Of a DNA stretch of 64,000 nucleotides, positions 46,790-58,486 are shown in pieces. Every line of letters begins with the position of its first letter. The stretch's first letter is position 1. This DNA comes from Stromatinia cepivora. Lineage: Eukaryota > Ascomycota > Leotiomycetes > Helotiales > Sclerotiniaceae. The notes below the pieces were generated by a model. The model saw nothing but the letters and a program-made list of their open reading frames with translations. It had not been told where the DNA came from and did no database searches. The position numbers were made by a program, and so were the translations under genes. Location: NCBI GenBank assembly GCA_014898415.1, contig RCTD01000028.1, positions 620,001-684,000 of the forward strand. Reading direction: 5' to 3'.

Positions 46790-47894
46790 ATGCCTCCAAC
46801 TCAGTTACCCGCCTCGGGCAATCCCTTGTCAGTAAAGCCTATGCAAGCTTCATCGTTTGAGGAAGGTCACCATTTTACTGACAAATACGAATAGGGTCTT
46901 CTTTGATATCACAATTGGAGGTCAGTCATTGTGCACGGCATCATCCATCCAGAAAATCACTATTTCGGGCACTTAAACACGGAAAACGGCGGGGTCCAAA
47001 GTTAGCATTCCGAAAGTTTCGGGACGTTCCACTACAAATCGTGTGATCTCTTTGTTATCCGTTACACGTGATTTACTCCCCCGATTTTCTAAGGTTTAGC
47101 TGGTACTTTCTCTGTTGGAAGTCCATCACGTGTTGTCTATTTATAACAATTTCAAATTCAAGAGGTATCGGGTCAATCTCTAACATAACCCAGGTGAGCC
47201 ACTCGGCCGTATCCAATTCGAGCTCTTCGCCGATGTAGTTCCCAAGACCGCCGAGAATTTTCGTCAATTCTGTACTGGAGAAACCAAGAACCATCTTGGT
47301 AGACCTCAAGGATACAAAGGCAGCAAATTCCATCGAATCGTATGCCTCTCATTGCACCCCTCTTTCGCCAGCCTAGATCTGATATTATGCGTAGATTAAG
47401 GATTTTATGTGCCAGGGTGGTGACTTTTTAAATGGAGATGGCACTGGTTCTACTTGTATTTATGGATTGAGTAAATTCGACGATGAGAATTTTACCATAA
47501 AGCATACGGAACCGGGACTTTTGTCGATGGCTGTATGTTTCTCACGCCCGTCTTTTCAGGGGATCCTTCACTGAACATGAAACTAACCATCACACAGAAT
47601 GCTGGTCCAAATACCAACGGCTCTCAATGTAAGTACCTGACCTCTTAAACACTTTTTGCAACACAGTCTTAACTTCTCTCCCCTTCACTCTATGCTCACA
47701 GCAACAGCCAAATCACTAATTGCAAAATAGTCTTTATAACCACAGTCCCAACACCCTTCCTCGACAATAAACACGTCGTCTTTGGCAAAGTCGTCGATGG
47801 AATGGATGTGATTCGCAAGATGGAAAACACGCGCACTAATCCAAAGGATGTACCTATATTACCCGTAGTCATTTCTCTCTGCGGAGAAATGTAA
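46790..47894 (+). CDS. Cyclophilin H (spliceosomal peptidyl-prolyl isomerase)
   Basis: Six exons: 46790-46827, 46895-46920, 47194-47339, 47395-47532, 47598-47628 and 47731-47894, giving 180 residues. Cyclophilin-type isomerase; the N-terminus [20 protein letters not shown] and the insert [15 protein letters not shown] match the cyclophilin H (Cyp3/PPIH) group, which binds Prp4 in the U4/U6.U5 tri-snRNP. Active-site sequences [25 protein letters not shown] and KHVVFGKV are present. The drug-contact Trp of cyclophilin A (WLDGKH) is Phe here (PFLDNKH). Exon 2 is only 26 bases and both flanking donors are GTCAGT; intron 2 is 273 bases and contains two CACGTG sites (47065-47070, 47127-47132). The exon chain is hand-built but every junction keeps frame and family sequence. 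Confidence 0.92.
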
Positions 47895-48272
47895 AATTGG
47901 CACTTGTGGCACATGGGTTTCATGTGGATGGCGGAGGCAACGAGTGAGAATGGGAATGCATGAAATCATCAGGCTGCTCTGGATGGGTATGGGATACAGA
48001 CGAGCCGAGGAACCACTTTCCAAGGGGCAATGCATATCGATCTAAGAATATGATATTGAGATATTACAAAACTAGATCATGAATTCATATCTTATCTCTT
48101 CTCACCTCTTCTCATCTCTTACGCATGATAAATCTACTGCACCTCCGTATAAACATGTGATACGCTCAATTCTGAAAAAGTGGGGTTTATTATTTAACTC
48201 ATTTTGAGCATCTCGATGCTAGCTAGCTAGGGGTTCCTTGATATCAAAAGAATAATTATATATGAGTATACT

Positions 48273-48303
48273 TATCAATCTATCAATCTATCAATCTATC
48301 AAT
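48273..48303. repeat. TATCAATC tandem repeat, about 4 copies
   Basis: Consecutive 8-base TATCAATC units immediately preceding the heptamer array. Confidence 0.85.
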
Positions 48304-48314
48304 TGGTCTCCTGC

Positions 48315-48412
48315 AGTAGTGAGTAGTGAGTAGTGAGTAGTGAGTAGTGAGTAGTGAGTAGTGAGTAGTGAGTAGTGAGTAGTGAGTAGTGAGCAGTGAG
48401 CAGTGAGCAGTG
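48315..48412. repeat. Heptanucleotide (AGTAGTG) tandem repeat, 14 copies
   Basis: 98 bases in exact 7-base phase: eleven AGTAGTG units followed by three AGCAGTG variant units at the right end. The variant block suggests local spread of one T-to-C change. Confidence 0.95.
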
Positions 48413-49529
48413 AAAGATGAACCGGATGGGTACGGGTGTTATATCAAATAAACTATTTCCTTCCCTACTCTTCCAGTATCGCAATATCAAACACAGAATT
48501 TTAGCAAAAGAATTTTATAAGCTCTTTTTCTATACGATGAAATATATATTGAGCACCTTCTTAATCCCTCCCAACAGATATACTTGTCGTAAAGGTCTCG
48601 AGGAATTACCTTTCCTCATCCAGAATCCAGAACCCGTTTGCTGCACATAATCTTACAACTCTTTGCACATCTACCTATCTATGTAAGATCTTATGTATGC
48701 TACCCCAATTCCATTCCATTCCTACTAAACCATCCCAAATAAGAAAAAAAAATAGGAAAAAATAGATAAAAAGTGGACCCGTGTAAAAGTAAATCTATAA
48801 AAACTGTATGTATATATGTATAAATGGATTTTATGATTCAAATTCCATTTCCAATTCCAGATACCCTCTATTATATATGTATTCGATATCGATCATATAT
48901 ATCATCTACCCTTTCTTCCCATTCCATGTATTCCATACAATTAATCACCCACATAAGTAGTCACCATTCACAAAAAAAAAAAAACATATCGTACTCAAGT
49001 AATATTATCAAAAAAAAAAGTATATCAAAAAGATTGATTCTATTTAATTCGTCTCGTAACAAGTACGATATGATATCTAAACACCTCAACACCTAAAGCA
49101 CCTAAACACCATTCTCCGAATGAGAAAACAAGGACGAATGTAGTAAAAAGTCAGGCAAGCCCAGTGGGTATCATCCATATCCATATTCATATCAATTCAT
49201 GACCATTCGAGTCATTCCATGCACCAAATGCCGCATCCATATTGCAAATCCATATCCATCATAACATCATAAAAGAAAAGGTCTTCAAAAAAAGTAAAGT
49301 AACAAAAGAAAAAATGTGTATTCTACAAGGTCGAACCGAAAGAATGTGAAAAGAAAAAACGCCTGCAAGCTCTGTAGTGATATAAAACCGAACTCCGGGG
49401 GTATCCTATCTATCTATCAATTTTGTTGTGTTGTGTTATTGAGTTGCCTCAAAAAAAGGGGGGTATCTATCTAATCTATCTATCTATATCGTCCACCTCC
49501 GCCGACTACTCCGGTGCCTGTCGTTGAAC

Positions 49530-50795
49530 TCAGTTCACTGCGCGTCCTCGAATCTGGATCGAGCGCTTCATGAAAGGTGAAACAGAAGGGAGAGAGCCGC
49601 TTGCTGATGCAATGCCAGATAAAGGAGCCCCCACGCCTGCTTGCGCAGCGGTTGCGACGCCGGTTGGTTTCGCGACGCCTAAGGTCTGCGTGACATAGAT
49701 GGTGAGAGTGGTAAGGCCTTGTTGTGTGGCGACAGATGTAGCGGTTGCTACTTGCTGGGTAGTGGAGGATTGTTGCTGAGTGACGGAGGATGCGGTGGTC
49801 GGATGCACATGGGCTGTTGTTCCAGCCCCAGCAGCGGCTGTTGGTTTGGCAAAGAGATCGGTGGTTACGCGAAGAGAGAATGGCTTTTGAGCGGCGGTGG
49901 GATCGACGACAAAGTGATTGACCATTTGACTCCATTGCGCAGCGTTGTTGAGATCTTGAGGTGCAACATATGCGATTTCCTCAGTGTTGACAGAGCCGGT
50001 GATGGCGATATCGGCGCAAGAGGTGTAGGTTTCATTGACGACTCGTTGACCGGTAGTTTTATCCATGGTGGGCCAGTCCCAAACCCAGTAGATGCTATAG
50101 TCCTTATTTGCTTGTGCTTCTGCTGGGATTTGAAAGTCCGTCTGGCACCAGAGATTTGCACCCATGGGATCCGTCGGTGTAAAAGGATAAGCTTCTTGTC
50201 TCACCGCAGCGAGAGTTTTTTTGCCGGTGGGGGTATCCACGAAGAGATCGCCGTTTGTATTGCCAGCGAGGAAGCATGCCATATCATCGTAGTACTGAAC
50301 GGCAAGAAGCTTTCCTCGCTTGTCTCCACCAGTTCCATCCTTGTTCCATACGTTGTGAATGGAGTTGATCTTGTCGGTTGCTTTACTGTCTGCGGTGCCG
50401 TATACGTACACGAGGCCACTACCAAATCCCTTGCCTTGTGTGGGAGTGTCTGCTTGGGTAGGTTCAGTAACATGCCCATTCTCTTGGTATCTGACGGCAA
50501 CAAAGTCTCCTGGAGCAGCGCTCAAAGCTTGGTACGCCGAGTCCACAGATTTCGCCCCTGGTGTCTGCTTTGAATTACAGATCGGAGTATCACTGGAAAT
50601 GTCATTCAAAAGTTTGTAGAGGTTATCGTCGGGATTGTATCCGGCCAATCGGGGAACGTAAGCACGTGGGTAGCCCTTTGTAGTCATGGTCCCGTTTCGG
50701 GCAATGACCCTAAGTTCGTCTGCCCAAGTGTGAGCGGTGGTTGTTTGGAGAAGCAACGCAAGAGCTGCGATACTGATTGAAATTGTGGACTTCAT
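49530..50795 (-). CDS. Secreted protein with predicted mature N-terminal histidine (DUF7492-like)
   Basis: An intronless 421-residue protein from the ATG at 50795. A clear signal peptide (MKSTISISIAALALLLQTTTA) is followed by HTWADELRVIARNG, so cleavage after Ala21 would expose a histidine, as in copper-dependent lytic polysaccharide monooxygenases. The roughly 300-residue globular part includes GYPRAYVPR, four or more cysteines (PICNSK, MACFLAG, LWCQTDF, SCADIA) and KDYSIYWVWDWPT. A Ser/Thr/Ala/Gln-rich linker and a short basic C-terminal end follow. It resembles a large fungal family that I recall as DUF7492; enzymatic activity is not established to my knowledge. The LPMO analogy is inference from the N-terminal His and extracellular design only. 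The open frame extends further upstream, but that part lacks an ATG-initiated secretory start. Confidence 0.82.
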   Translation of the reverse strand: MKSTISISIAALALLLQTTTAHTWADELRVIARNGTMTTKGYPRAYVPRLAGYNPDDNLYKLLNDISSDTPICNSKQTPGAKSVDSAYQALSAAPGDFVAVRYQENGHVTEPTQADTPTQGKGFGSGLVYVYGTADSKATDKINSIHNVWNKDGTGGDKRGKLLAVQYYDDMACFLAGNTNGDLFVDTPTGKKTLAAVRQEAYPFTPTDPMGANLWCQTDFQIPAEAQANKDYSIYWVWDWPTMDKTTGQRVVNETYTSCADIAITGSVNTEEIAYVAPQDLNNAAQWSQMVNHFVVDPTAAQKPFSLRVTTDLFAKPTAAAGAGTTAHVHPTTASSVTQQQSSTTQQVATATSVATQQGLTTLTIYVTQTLGVAKPTGVATAAQAGVGAPLSGIASASGSLPSVSPFMKRSIQIRGRAVN

Positions 50796-53332
50796 ATTGA
50801 AGATATTTGTTTTTGAAGTGTTCGTGTTTGAGTGATCGACACGATGGTTTTCTTGCCTGAAAGGTTGTGTGTTTGATATGTACTTTTGATTGAGTGCTTT
50901 GTGAATGTTTGCTTGATTCGGAAACTTGTGATATTGGAAGAAGTAATTGTTGGTTGATTTGGGAAGAAAAATTAAAAGGTTATTGTGTAGAACTTTATAG
51001 ATGATTCCCGACCAGCGTGAACATTGTTCAGTATGACTGAACAGTAGAATGAACAATAAATAACTTTGAGTAATAATGACTATTGTGACTAGACAAAGGT
51101 CATTGTATGAATCGACAATTTTTTATTGTGACAGAGAACAATACGGTGGCTCCTAAGCGGAGTCGAGTGAATGTGTTCGACTTGTTGAGAAGAAATAAAG
51201 AGGATTGAAAAGTGAAAGTCCTTGGCATATTCTTTTGCTTTGTACTTCCAGAGACAAAAGGAAAATGCAGAGAGTGTATTACAACAGACTGACTGATGCA
51301 ATTGAAAGGAATGGACATTGATAGGGGAACAATGAATGGATAGAATCGAAACAAAACAATTGGCAGACGGGAAAGCTCGATAATTTTGACAATACCTAGA
51401 TAACCTCCAAGTACCCTCCAAGTGGAGCAAAGTTTGTAAGGAGAAAACGGCCCAGGTCCTATCATTGATTCCGAGTATGAATATTTTGATAATGTTTTGA
51501 GATGTGTTTTGCGGGGTTATGCAAGGGGTTTTCGGGAAAAAAAGAACGGACGTTGCGAAATGTTTGGTTGATGGTCAAAGTTTTTTGGCCCTTAATAACC
51601 ACAACCAATCATGAGAGTCCCGCAAGGTCTGGATGGAAACCCTAAGGCTTGCTTCAACCACCAACCGATTGTTATATTTTAAATGATCTGTGGCACATTC
51701 GTGGTCTGGAGGGTCAGAGATTGAGGTAGTAAGACAATTCAAGTGGCTTTGGCAGGCGCATAATCAAGAGATAGTGGAATAACTGTTCAGGCGTAAAAGT
51801 ATTCATCGATGCCTCACTTCGAATGGGTGGAATAACCGCTGACCTCTTGTAACACCTCATCATCACAATGGAGTACGGTGTAGTACCTAGTAGATAACAT
51901 ATTGATGTTCAGGTCATATCATTTATATTGGTGTAGGGAGGTACCTGGTAGATAATACCTTGGTATTAAGGTAATATTAAATCCTCTGATGTTTGGGGAA
52001 TCATGAGATTGAGTTTTTGCAGGTCGTCCCCCGTCCCATCCGAGGTTTACAGATGATCCAGCTTGCGACAAGGTGTGTAGATGTTGAGATTGAATGACAA
52101 ATCTTCAAATGAATATCTGAATAGGTTCAACCTTTACTTTTCCGTGGGCGTGTACTCAATGTCGTGTTTCAGAAATCTCCGAAGGGTTCTTTGAAGTAGA
52201 AGGTAAAGGCAATCTGTAACGAAGAATGATCGAGTATCGCGGCCATTGTTTCAAACTTCAGAGAAACCTTATAAACACGGAAGATTCTGGATCAGATCTA
52301 GATGTTTAGTAAAGAAGGCTCTAAGGGACCACTACCTACAACTGACAAGTTGTAGCTGTAGGGACGCGCACTTTTGAGTCATGTCGGAATAAACACGGAC
52401 GATATAGAATAACTTCTGATCTTCTGTCTTCTGTAGAATATTTGAAGGATTTAGATAGATACTTGATATTATGTTCTTTAAAGCTTCAGCTTATTTGATA
52501 AATAGACATACAAGGAACTGTCTGTACACATTGATAAATATAAATAACTTAAAAGGAGCAAGAGAGATGAAAGGAAAAAGGAAGAAGGAAAGAAAATATT
52601 GAATGTCCAAAAGGGAAGCGGAAGCGGGTTTACATTTACCCCAAAGACAAGATCTAAAAGATCTCCAAGCTTAGATCAGCCGTTCAACACAGGCCTCTGC
52701 TAGGTAGATCAGCGCTCCACTCTTAAAACTGCAACTGCAACTGCAACTGCAACTGCAACTGCAACTACCTACTCGAGTAGTATATCCACATGAGTGACGG
52801 GACTTTAATCAATTATAACTTACAAAGTAATCGTTTCAAACCGATTTATATGTGAAACTAGATAATATAGACATTTCTTCTATAACACGGCATTGCATTC
52901 TACCTCATATAAATCAACTAGCTGTCGAGTAATGAGTACACAAATTCCCTTCAAATTTTTCATCGATATGTTTGAGAGCCTGCCTAGTGAACAGCGAATG
53001 GAATGAATGAATGATGTCACAGACACAACTCACACAGCCAACCTGAGTGCGACAAATAATTCATCATGCTCCATGACTTCCAAGATCAAGCTCAACGGAA
53101 GATTTCTTTAGCTGAATATCCCCTTGACTCTCCTACGGAACAGCCTTGAAGAACTTATTGATAGCCATCAACACCATCAACACCACCACAACAACTACGG
53201 CAGCAGCTAATTGTTACGAAGCTTTTGTTAGCATACCAAAATCTCCTTCCTTTCTCTAGAGAGATTCTAGGCAATAACCTCCTGCGTTTCTCGTTGTCTG
53301 GGGATTTTTAGAACAATGGCTGGCTTAAGCTT
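50796..53332. other. Intergenic, nothing recognised except a hexamer repeat
   Basis: 2.5 kb. The first 300 bases (minus-strand leader and promoter of the secreted protein) are T-rich. An AACTGC hexamer array lies at 52727-52768. No gene is supported. Confidence 0.45.
52727..52768. repeat. Hexanucleotide (AACTGC) tandem repeat
   Basis: Six exact AACTGC units and one degenerate AACTAC unit. Confidence 0.9.
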
Positions 53333-54480
53333 ATGTTCAACAAGCTTGTGAGCAGAAGGTTAAATCTTTCTACATTTATCATATCTGAAGATGATGCATA
53401 TGGAGAGCAACCATATATCTACGTCAAGTTGTATTCCAATTACGTGATTATAACAGATACAGGATGCAACTCTCCTTGAGACAGAACCGCCAAACTTACA
53501 TCCCTACGTCAATTTATTGAAGAATACCCCATTCCATCCTACAACAATCGAACTTTGAACCCGAATGGCGAGAAGAAATATATCATAATATGCACTCATT
53601 GTCATTATGATCACATCCTTGGCCTTTCAGAGTTTCTATCGTCAAAACCTACAATTATATCATCAGAGAATGGTAAATCTTTCATTCTGGAAGACTTGCC
53701 GACAAACTCTCTTTGCAAATACATGAATGTATCGACCCCAAAGTACGTATTGTCGTATTGGGCTCGTCAACTAGAGTACTTCTCGATGCACAATACCTAC
53801 TTTAGCATCCAGTTCATACAAATTCCTGGCGTAAGCTCGCTTGACCTCATAGCACACTCCCGGATGTTCAGCTTTCTTTTAACGTTTTATCTAATGCATC
53901 CTGTTCACTTTCTAATTTTCTTCCGAATCTTCCTTGATAGGCAATTGCTGATTCCCTGGTGTTAGCATACACCCGAGACTCTTGCCTGGTATGATATCGA
54001 AGAACACTACTTGTTTGTTGGGGATACTCACTACACAAGACGCAGAGATCCGGCCATACCCGAGCTTCCAGATGAGGCAGGTCAAAGGCCTCATTTACCT
54101 TCTAGTCAAGCCGCAATAATTTTCCGGAAGAAGGAGGCAATTGGATTCAATACATGACATCACTTAAATTACTCTCATCCTTCACAAAACATCGAAATTC
54201 TGATCTCAGTCGACTACATGGATCGAGTGAGACAGCGGCACCAAGAGTACGACTTGCTTGTGGCCATTTGACATATGCAGTGGATGCTGAGGAGATGATT
54301 CTCGAGGTACAAGCCTTATTTTGGAGAATAATCACAGGCAAGGTTCCAGTGAAAGAGACTGACGTGAAAAGAGGGGTAATACATAACTATTGGCTGGAAA
54401 ATGACGAGTCCAGGTACGGAGTTATGGCACCTCAACATCTTGCCGAGGAGGCGAGACTACAATTTCGACCCAAGCAATGA
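53333..54480 (+). pseudogene. Disrupted metallo-beta-lactamase-fold hydrolase gene
   Basis: The reading frame opens at the ATG at 53333 (MFNKLVSRRLNLSTFIISED) and carries a metallo-hydrolase signature: DTGC, then the metal motif THCHYDHILGL (H-x-H-x-D-H) and, after a 135-base intron (53831-53965), HTPETLAWYD and LFVGDTHY. Two lesions are seen. An in-frame TGA at 53477-53479, between NSP and DRTAKL, lies where CGA would be the simplest ancestor. A -1 frameshift near 54119-54123 follows AAII, after which the next frame continues as FPEEGGNWIQYM through to a stop at 54478-54480. Neither lesion can be removed with a plausible intron. The family is a fungal metallo-beta-lactamase-fold protein of unknown substrate. 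Sequencing error could explain the frameshift in a T run but is less likely for both. Confidence 0.8.
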
Positions 54481-56846
54481 GTACATCGCGAAGTATTGGC
54501 TTTTCAGCCTCAGTTGTCTTGGTACATCAGCTATTACAAGGGCAGTTCTCTAGCTGCAGAATACGCTACCTCAATTCGCGATCCATGCAAGCCATCAAAA
54601 GATTCAGAGGAAACTCTTCTTGACCGCTACAATGCATGCAATTTCAAGGAATAATTGAAATACAAATGAAATGCATTTGACATTGACATATTATATGCAC
54701 CACAGAAACACGTGCTTTATCCCCCTTTTGTACTCTCTTGATACACAAATCATGAAACGCATCCGAAATAAACGTTGACTGAAACGTTGCATTGCCTTTG
54801 AATATCCGAGCTACTTTCCGTAGGTCAGATGGTACTAAGGGTATTGCATAACATTTTATTCATTTATTAAGCGTTTCCCAAAATTTCCTTCAAAGAATGG
54901 TCCAAGATCGGCTATCTTGCCAAGAATTCGCATCGTAAATATATCAGATGAGACATGCATCCTATGCTACCAACCCGGATCTACAAAATCGGAAAGGTGC
55001 AGTACCCCTCCACCAAAATGAAAAGGCCTCAAAGGCACGTGAGATACTCGTGTGATAGTTTGGTGGATGTGCTGTCACGGAAAGGTGCAGGTTCCAAGGG
55101 TACGAAAACCGCTCGGATAGGTGCAGACTTACCCAAGTTGTGAGAGACGGGATGGTAATGGAGATGAAAGTCGGAGAATTGAATCTTGAAAAGCGATGCT
55201 GTGAGATAATATTTTTGTGCTTCGTGGTTCACAAAGGGATCTATCTATCTAGGTGAGGGAAGAAAAGGGGCTTGAAGCAATGTCACAGAATTGTTGATAA
55301 AATTAGCTGAAACATACAGGTGCCGGCGAATCAATAGCGAGCCAATGTACTTAAACGCCAGTCCTCACTTTCCCCTTGTCTAGTTGTCAAAAGGAAGAAG
55401 CAAGTTCACCTTGGACGTTGCACATGAAAAGCAAACGCCGAACTTCTAACTCATTTAGTTCATCCGGACATTTCCGACCGGTTATCCTTTCCACCCGCGC
55501 ACTAGAATATGTCAATTATCAATTGATCTATCAAATTGTAGCCAGCGATAGGCACATGTGAAAAGGGACTATCTGGGGAAGATAAGCAGGTATCTGATCT
55601 TGTCACAACCATTGATGATGCTTTTCGGTGCTCTCCCCTCCCTGCTCATGTTTTTAACCTTCTCGCATAGTCTCCTGGACCATTAACTCTCACTAGCTCA
55701 ATTGTATTCACTCACCATGCATTCTCAGCTCATTTTTCTCCTACGCATTTCTGTAGCTTGAGGAGAGATCTCAGAATCGTAAGACAAACTCAAACCTCGC
55801 CTCTTTCATGATTGTCCATCCTCCGGTGGCTTTCATCAAGCATAGTGGCGCATGGAAGTGATTGAGGTACAAACTATCAAATCATTACTACATCGGCCCC
55901 AAGATCCCTTTCCAATATTTTCTCCTACCAAAATACCACCGACAAAGCTGTCGTATAACCCGATATGCACACCACAATGCAGAATCCATGAAGTACTATT
56001 GTTCTCACCGTGATACTGCATACACTTTGCAGCAATCAGTACTTTTGTCGTTTATCGCGATTGCTGTGGCATGCTAACGTGACAATGTCATATTGTACCT
56101 TAAGTATGAAGTTGATTTCCGGCTTTTGCAAGTTGTATTCTTCTTATTCTCATGGCAATATCTACACTATTTCAGCATAGTTCTCTCTCCATTATTAGTT
56201 TTCCGGTGCTCAAGTATCTCGTATCCCTGTTCAAACCTCCGGCGCAACCTACTTTTCTTCGGGAGGTTGATTTGCTTGCTATAACAATATTTGGCAATCA
56301 TTCATACTGAACTCCTATCTGAAACCTCCTGGCAGAGAATCAGTGGTATTCGGTATCCGCAGGTCGGCCTTGGTATCACACTTCATGCTCCATACTTTCC
56401 TCTTCATTCTATTATAAAGAGCTGGCAAATCTAGTGTTCTGTGAATCACAATCTTGTTCCAAGACTTAGATGATTTGTGAATGGAGAAGACTTTGGACTT
56501 ATACATATTGTGATTTGTTCATCTACCAGCATTTAAACAGTTGAGGCGAACAAATCACGGGAGACTCCTGAGAAATTACGGCTGCATTGAAGTCTAATTA
56601 TTCACCTCCATGGGAATTGGATACCATACCTTCCCGGTCGCCTAAGATCAGCCTACAGCACAGATCAACCCATAAGATTGAGCCTTTAAGATTGTTGGAA
56701 ACACTTCTGATTCTGATTTTGCCAACTTCGGCAAGCCTTCCACAACCTCGAACAAGAAGCAAAAGGATAGAAAGACATCCTCTAATCTTCTTTTGATAAC
56801 TTTCAAACAACAACAATAACAACATAAGTCTCCAACTTCCTCAAAT
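54481..56846. other. Intergenic, nothing recognised
   Basis: 2.4 kb between the broken hydrolase gene and the transporter. Only short open frames without motifs or coherent splicing. The last 200 bases are the presumed transporter leader. Confidence 0.45.
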
Positions 56847-58486
56847 ATGTCTTTTACCAAAGAAAGGGGCTACGACCCCGAAATCGCCCAAGCCCAAACC
56901 ACCACCTCCTCCGATCAAGACCTCCCTCTTACCCCCAAAGAAATCGCCATCCACACCTCCTCCCTCCAAGAAGGCAATACCTGGTATGCCAAAGCCCACC
57001 GTTATACGAGCCGATTCGGCGTCGAATCCCGCGGCATCGAACGAGTCCCGAGCGATGAGCGCAGTACTGCTGGTATGAGCCAAATCGGCACATTATGGCT
57101 ATCGGCCAACTTGGTAGTTTCCTCTTTTGCGCTTGGGGCTTTGAGTTACCCTGTTTTTCATCTAGGATTTGTGGATACGATCTTGATTATTCTGTTTGTG
57201 AATTTGGTGGGGGTGATGCCGGTGTGTTTCTTCTCCATGTTTGGTCCGAGGTTTGGGTTGAGGCAGATGGTATTGAGTAGATTTTATTTCGGATGGTACG
57301 GGGTGAAGATCAGTGAGTTTACTTTTCCTTTCTTGAATTCATTCTCAAGTGTCGGTAAGGGGATCATACTGATATATCTCCAGTTGCAATCTTCAACATC
57401 CTTGCATGTATCGGCTGGTCTGCTGTCAACGTGATAGTAGGCGCCCAACTCTTCAATGCTGTTAATCCTAGCATGCCAGGCTGGGCCGGAGTAATAGTCA
57501 TCGCTACCGCTACCTTCATTGTTACGCTTTTCGGCTACAAAATTGTACATACCTACGAACGCTACTCATGGATCCCCTGCCTCATAATATTCCTCATCGT
57601 ACTTGGTGAATTTGCCCACAGTGGCCAATTTTCCAATATCCCCATCGGCATTGGGAAATCCGAAACAGGAGCATGTCTCTCCTTCGCTGCAAGTATCTTT
57701 GGTTTTGCCACGGGCTGGACCAGTTATGCGGCAGATTATACAGTATACCAACCTGTGGATCGCAGTCGAAAGTCCGTATTCCTTTGGACATTCGCCGGTT
57801 TGATATTTCCTCTCCTGTTTACCGAAATGCTGGGCGCGGCTGTTGCTACAGCTATGTCTGCTAATGGTGGAGATAACGTGTTTATGACCAACTACACCAG
57901 CTCTGGGATCGGAGGTCTGCTTTCCTCAGTCCTCGTCCCTCCCCTTGGGAGGTTCGGACAATTCTGCATTGTTGTGCTGGCTCTCTCTATCATAGCAAAT
58001 AATTGCCCGAACATCTATTCCGTGTCTCTGTCCCTGCAAGTCCTTTCCTCTGCCACCGCACGTGTACCACGCTTCGTTTGGACATTCATCGGAACGATTA
58101 TCTACTGCGCTATTGCCATTCCAGGCTATGGAAACTTTGTGTCCGTGCTGGAGGATTTCATGCTCGTAATCGCATACTGGCTAGCGATCTATGAAGGAAT
58201 CTCACTCTCTGAACATATATTCTTCAAGAAAGGATTCGAAGGATATAGACCAGAGAATTACATGGATGCGAGTCGACTTCCCCCAGGAATCGCGGCAATG
58301 GTAGCTTTTCTCTTGGGGGTTATGGGCGCAGTGTTAGGGATGGCACAAGTGTGGTTCACAGGACCCATTGGAAAACTTTGCGGGATGGAGTATGGAGGGG
58401 ATGTAGGATTTGAGCTAGCGTTTGCCTTTTCGGCAGTTTCATATTGCGGGCTAAGGTGGGTGGAGATTAGGAAGTTTGGTAGATAA
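56847..58486 (+). CDS. NCS1-family purine/cytosine permease-like transporter
   Basis: Plasma-membrane proton symporter type of the nucleobase-cation-symport-1 family, Fcy2-like. Exons 56847-57312 and 57384-58486 (71-base intron) give 522 residues, normal for the family. The cytosolic N-terminus leads through GIERVPSDERS into TM1 with SQIGTLWLSANLVVSSFALG. MFGPRFGLRQMVLSRFYFGW is the conserved TM2-TM3 segment, and ILACIGWSAVNVIVGAQLF lies just after the splice. A central FGFATGWTSYAADYTVYQP carries the family's tyrosine/aspartate transport motif. About twelve membrane spans can be traced. Likely substrates are cytosine, adenine, guanine or hypoxanthine; specificity cannot be read from the sequence. 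Convergent with the GPALPP gene, with 407 bases between stops. Confidence 0.93.

Larger units (their letters stand above)
47895..49529. other. Intergenic with minisatellites, convergent 3' flanks
   Basis: Holds TATCAATC repeats (48273-48303), the AGTAGTG heptamer array (48315-48412), A-runs near 48971 and 49010, and TCTA-type repeats near 49406-49420 and 49465-49490. No gene is recognised. Confidence 0.55.

Noticed and set aside
50796..51056. 87-residue upstream extension of the secreted protein
   Set aside because: It would bury the clear signal peptide MKSTISISIAALALLL inside the protein; the ATG at 50795 is preferred.
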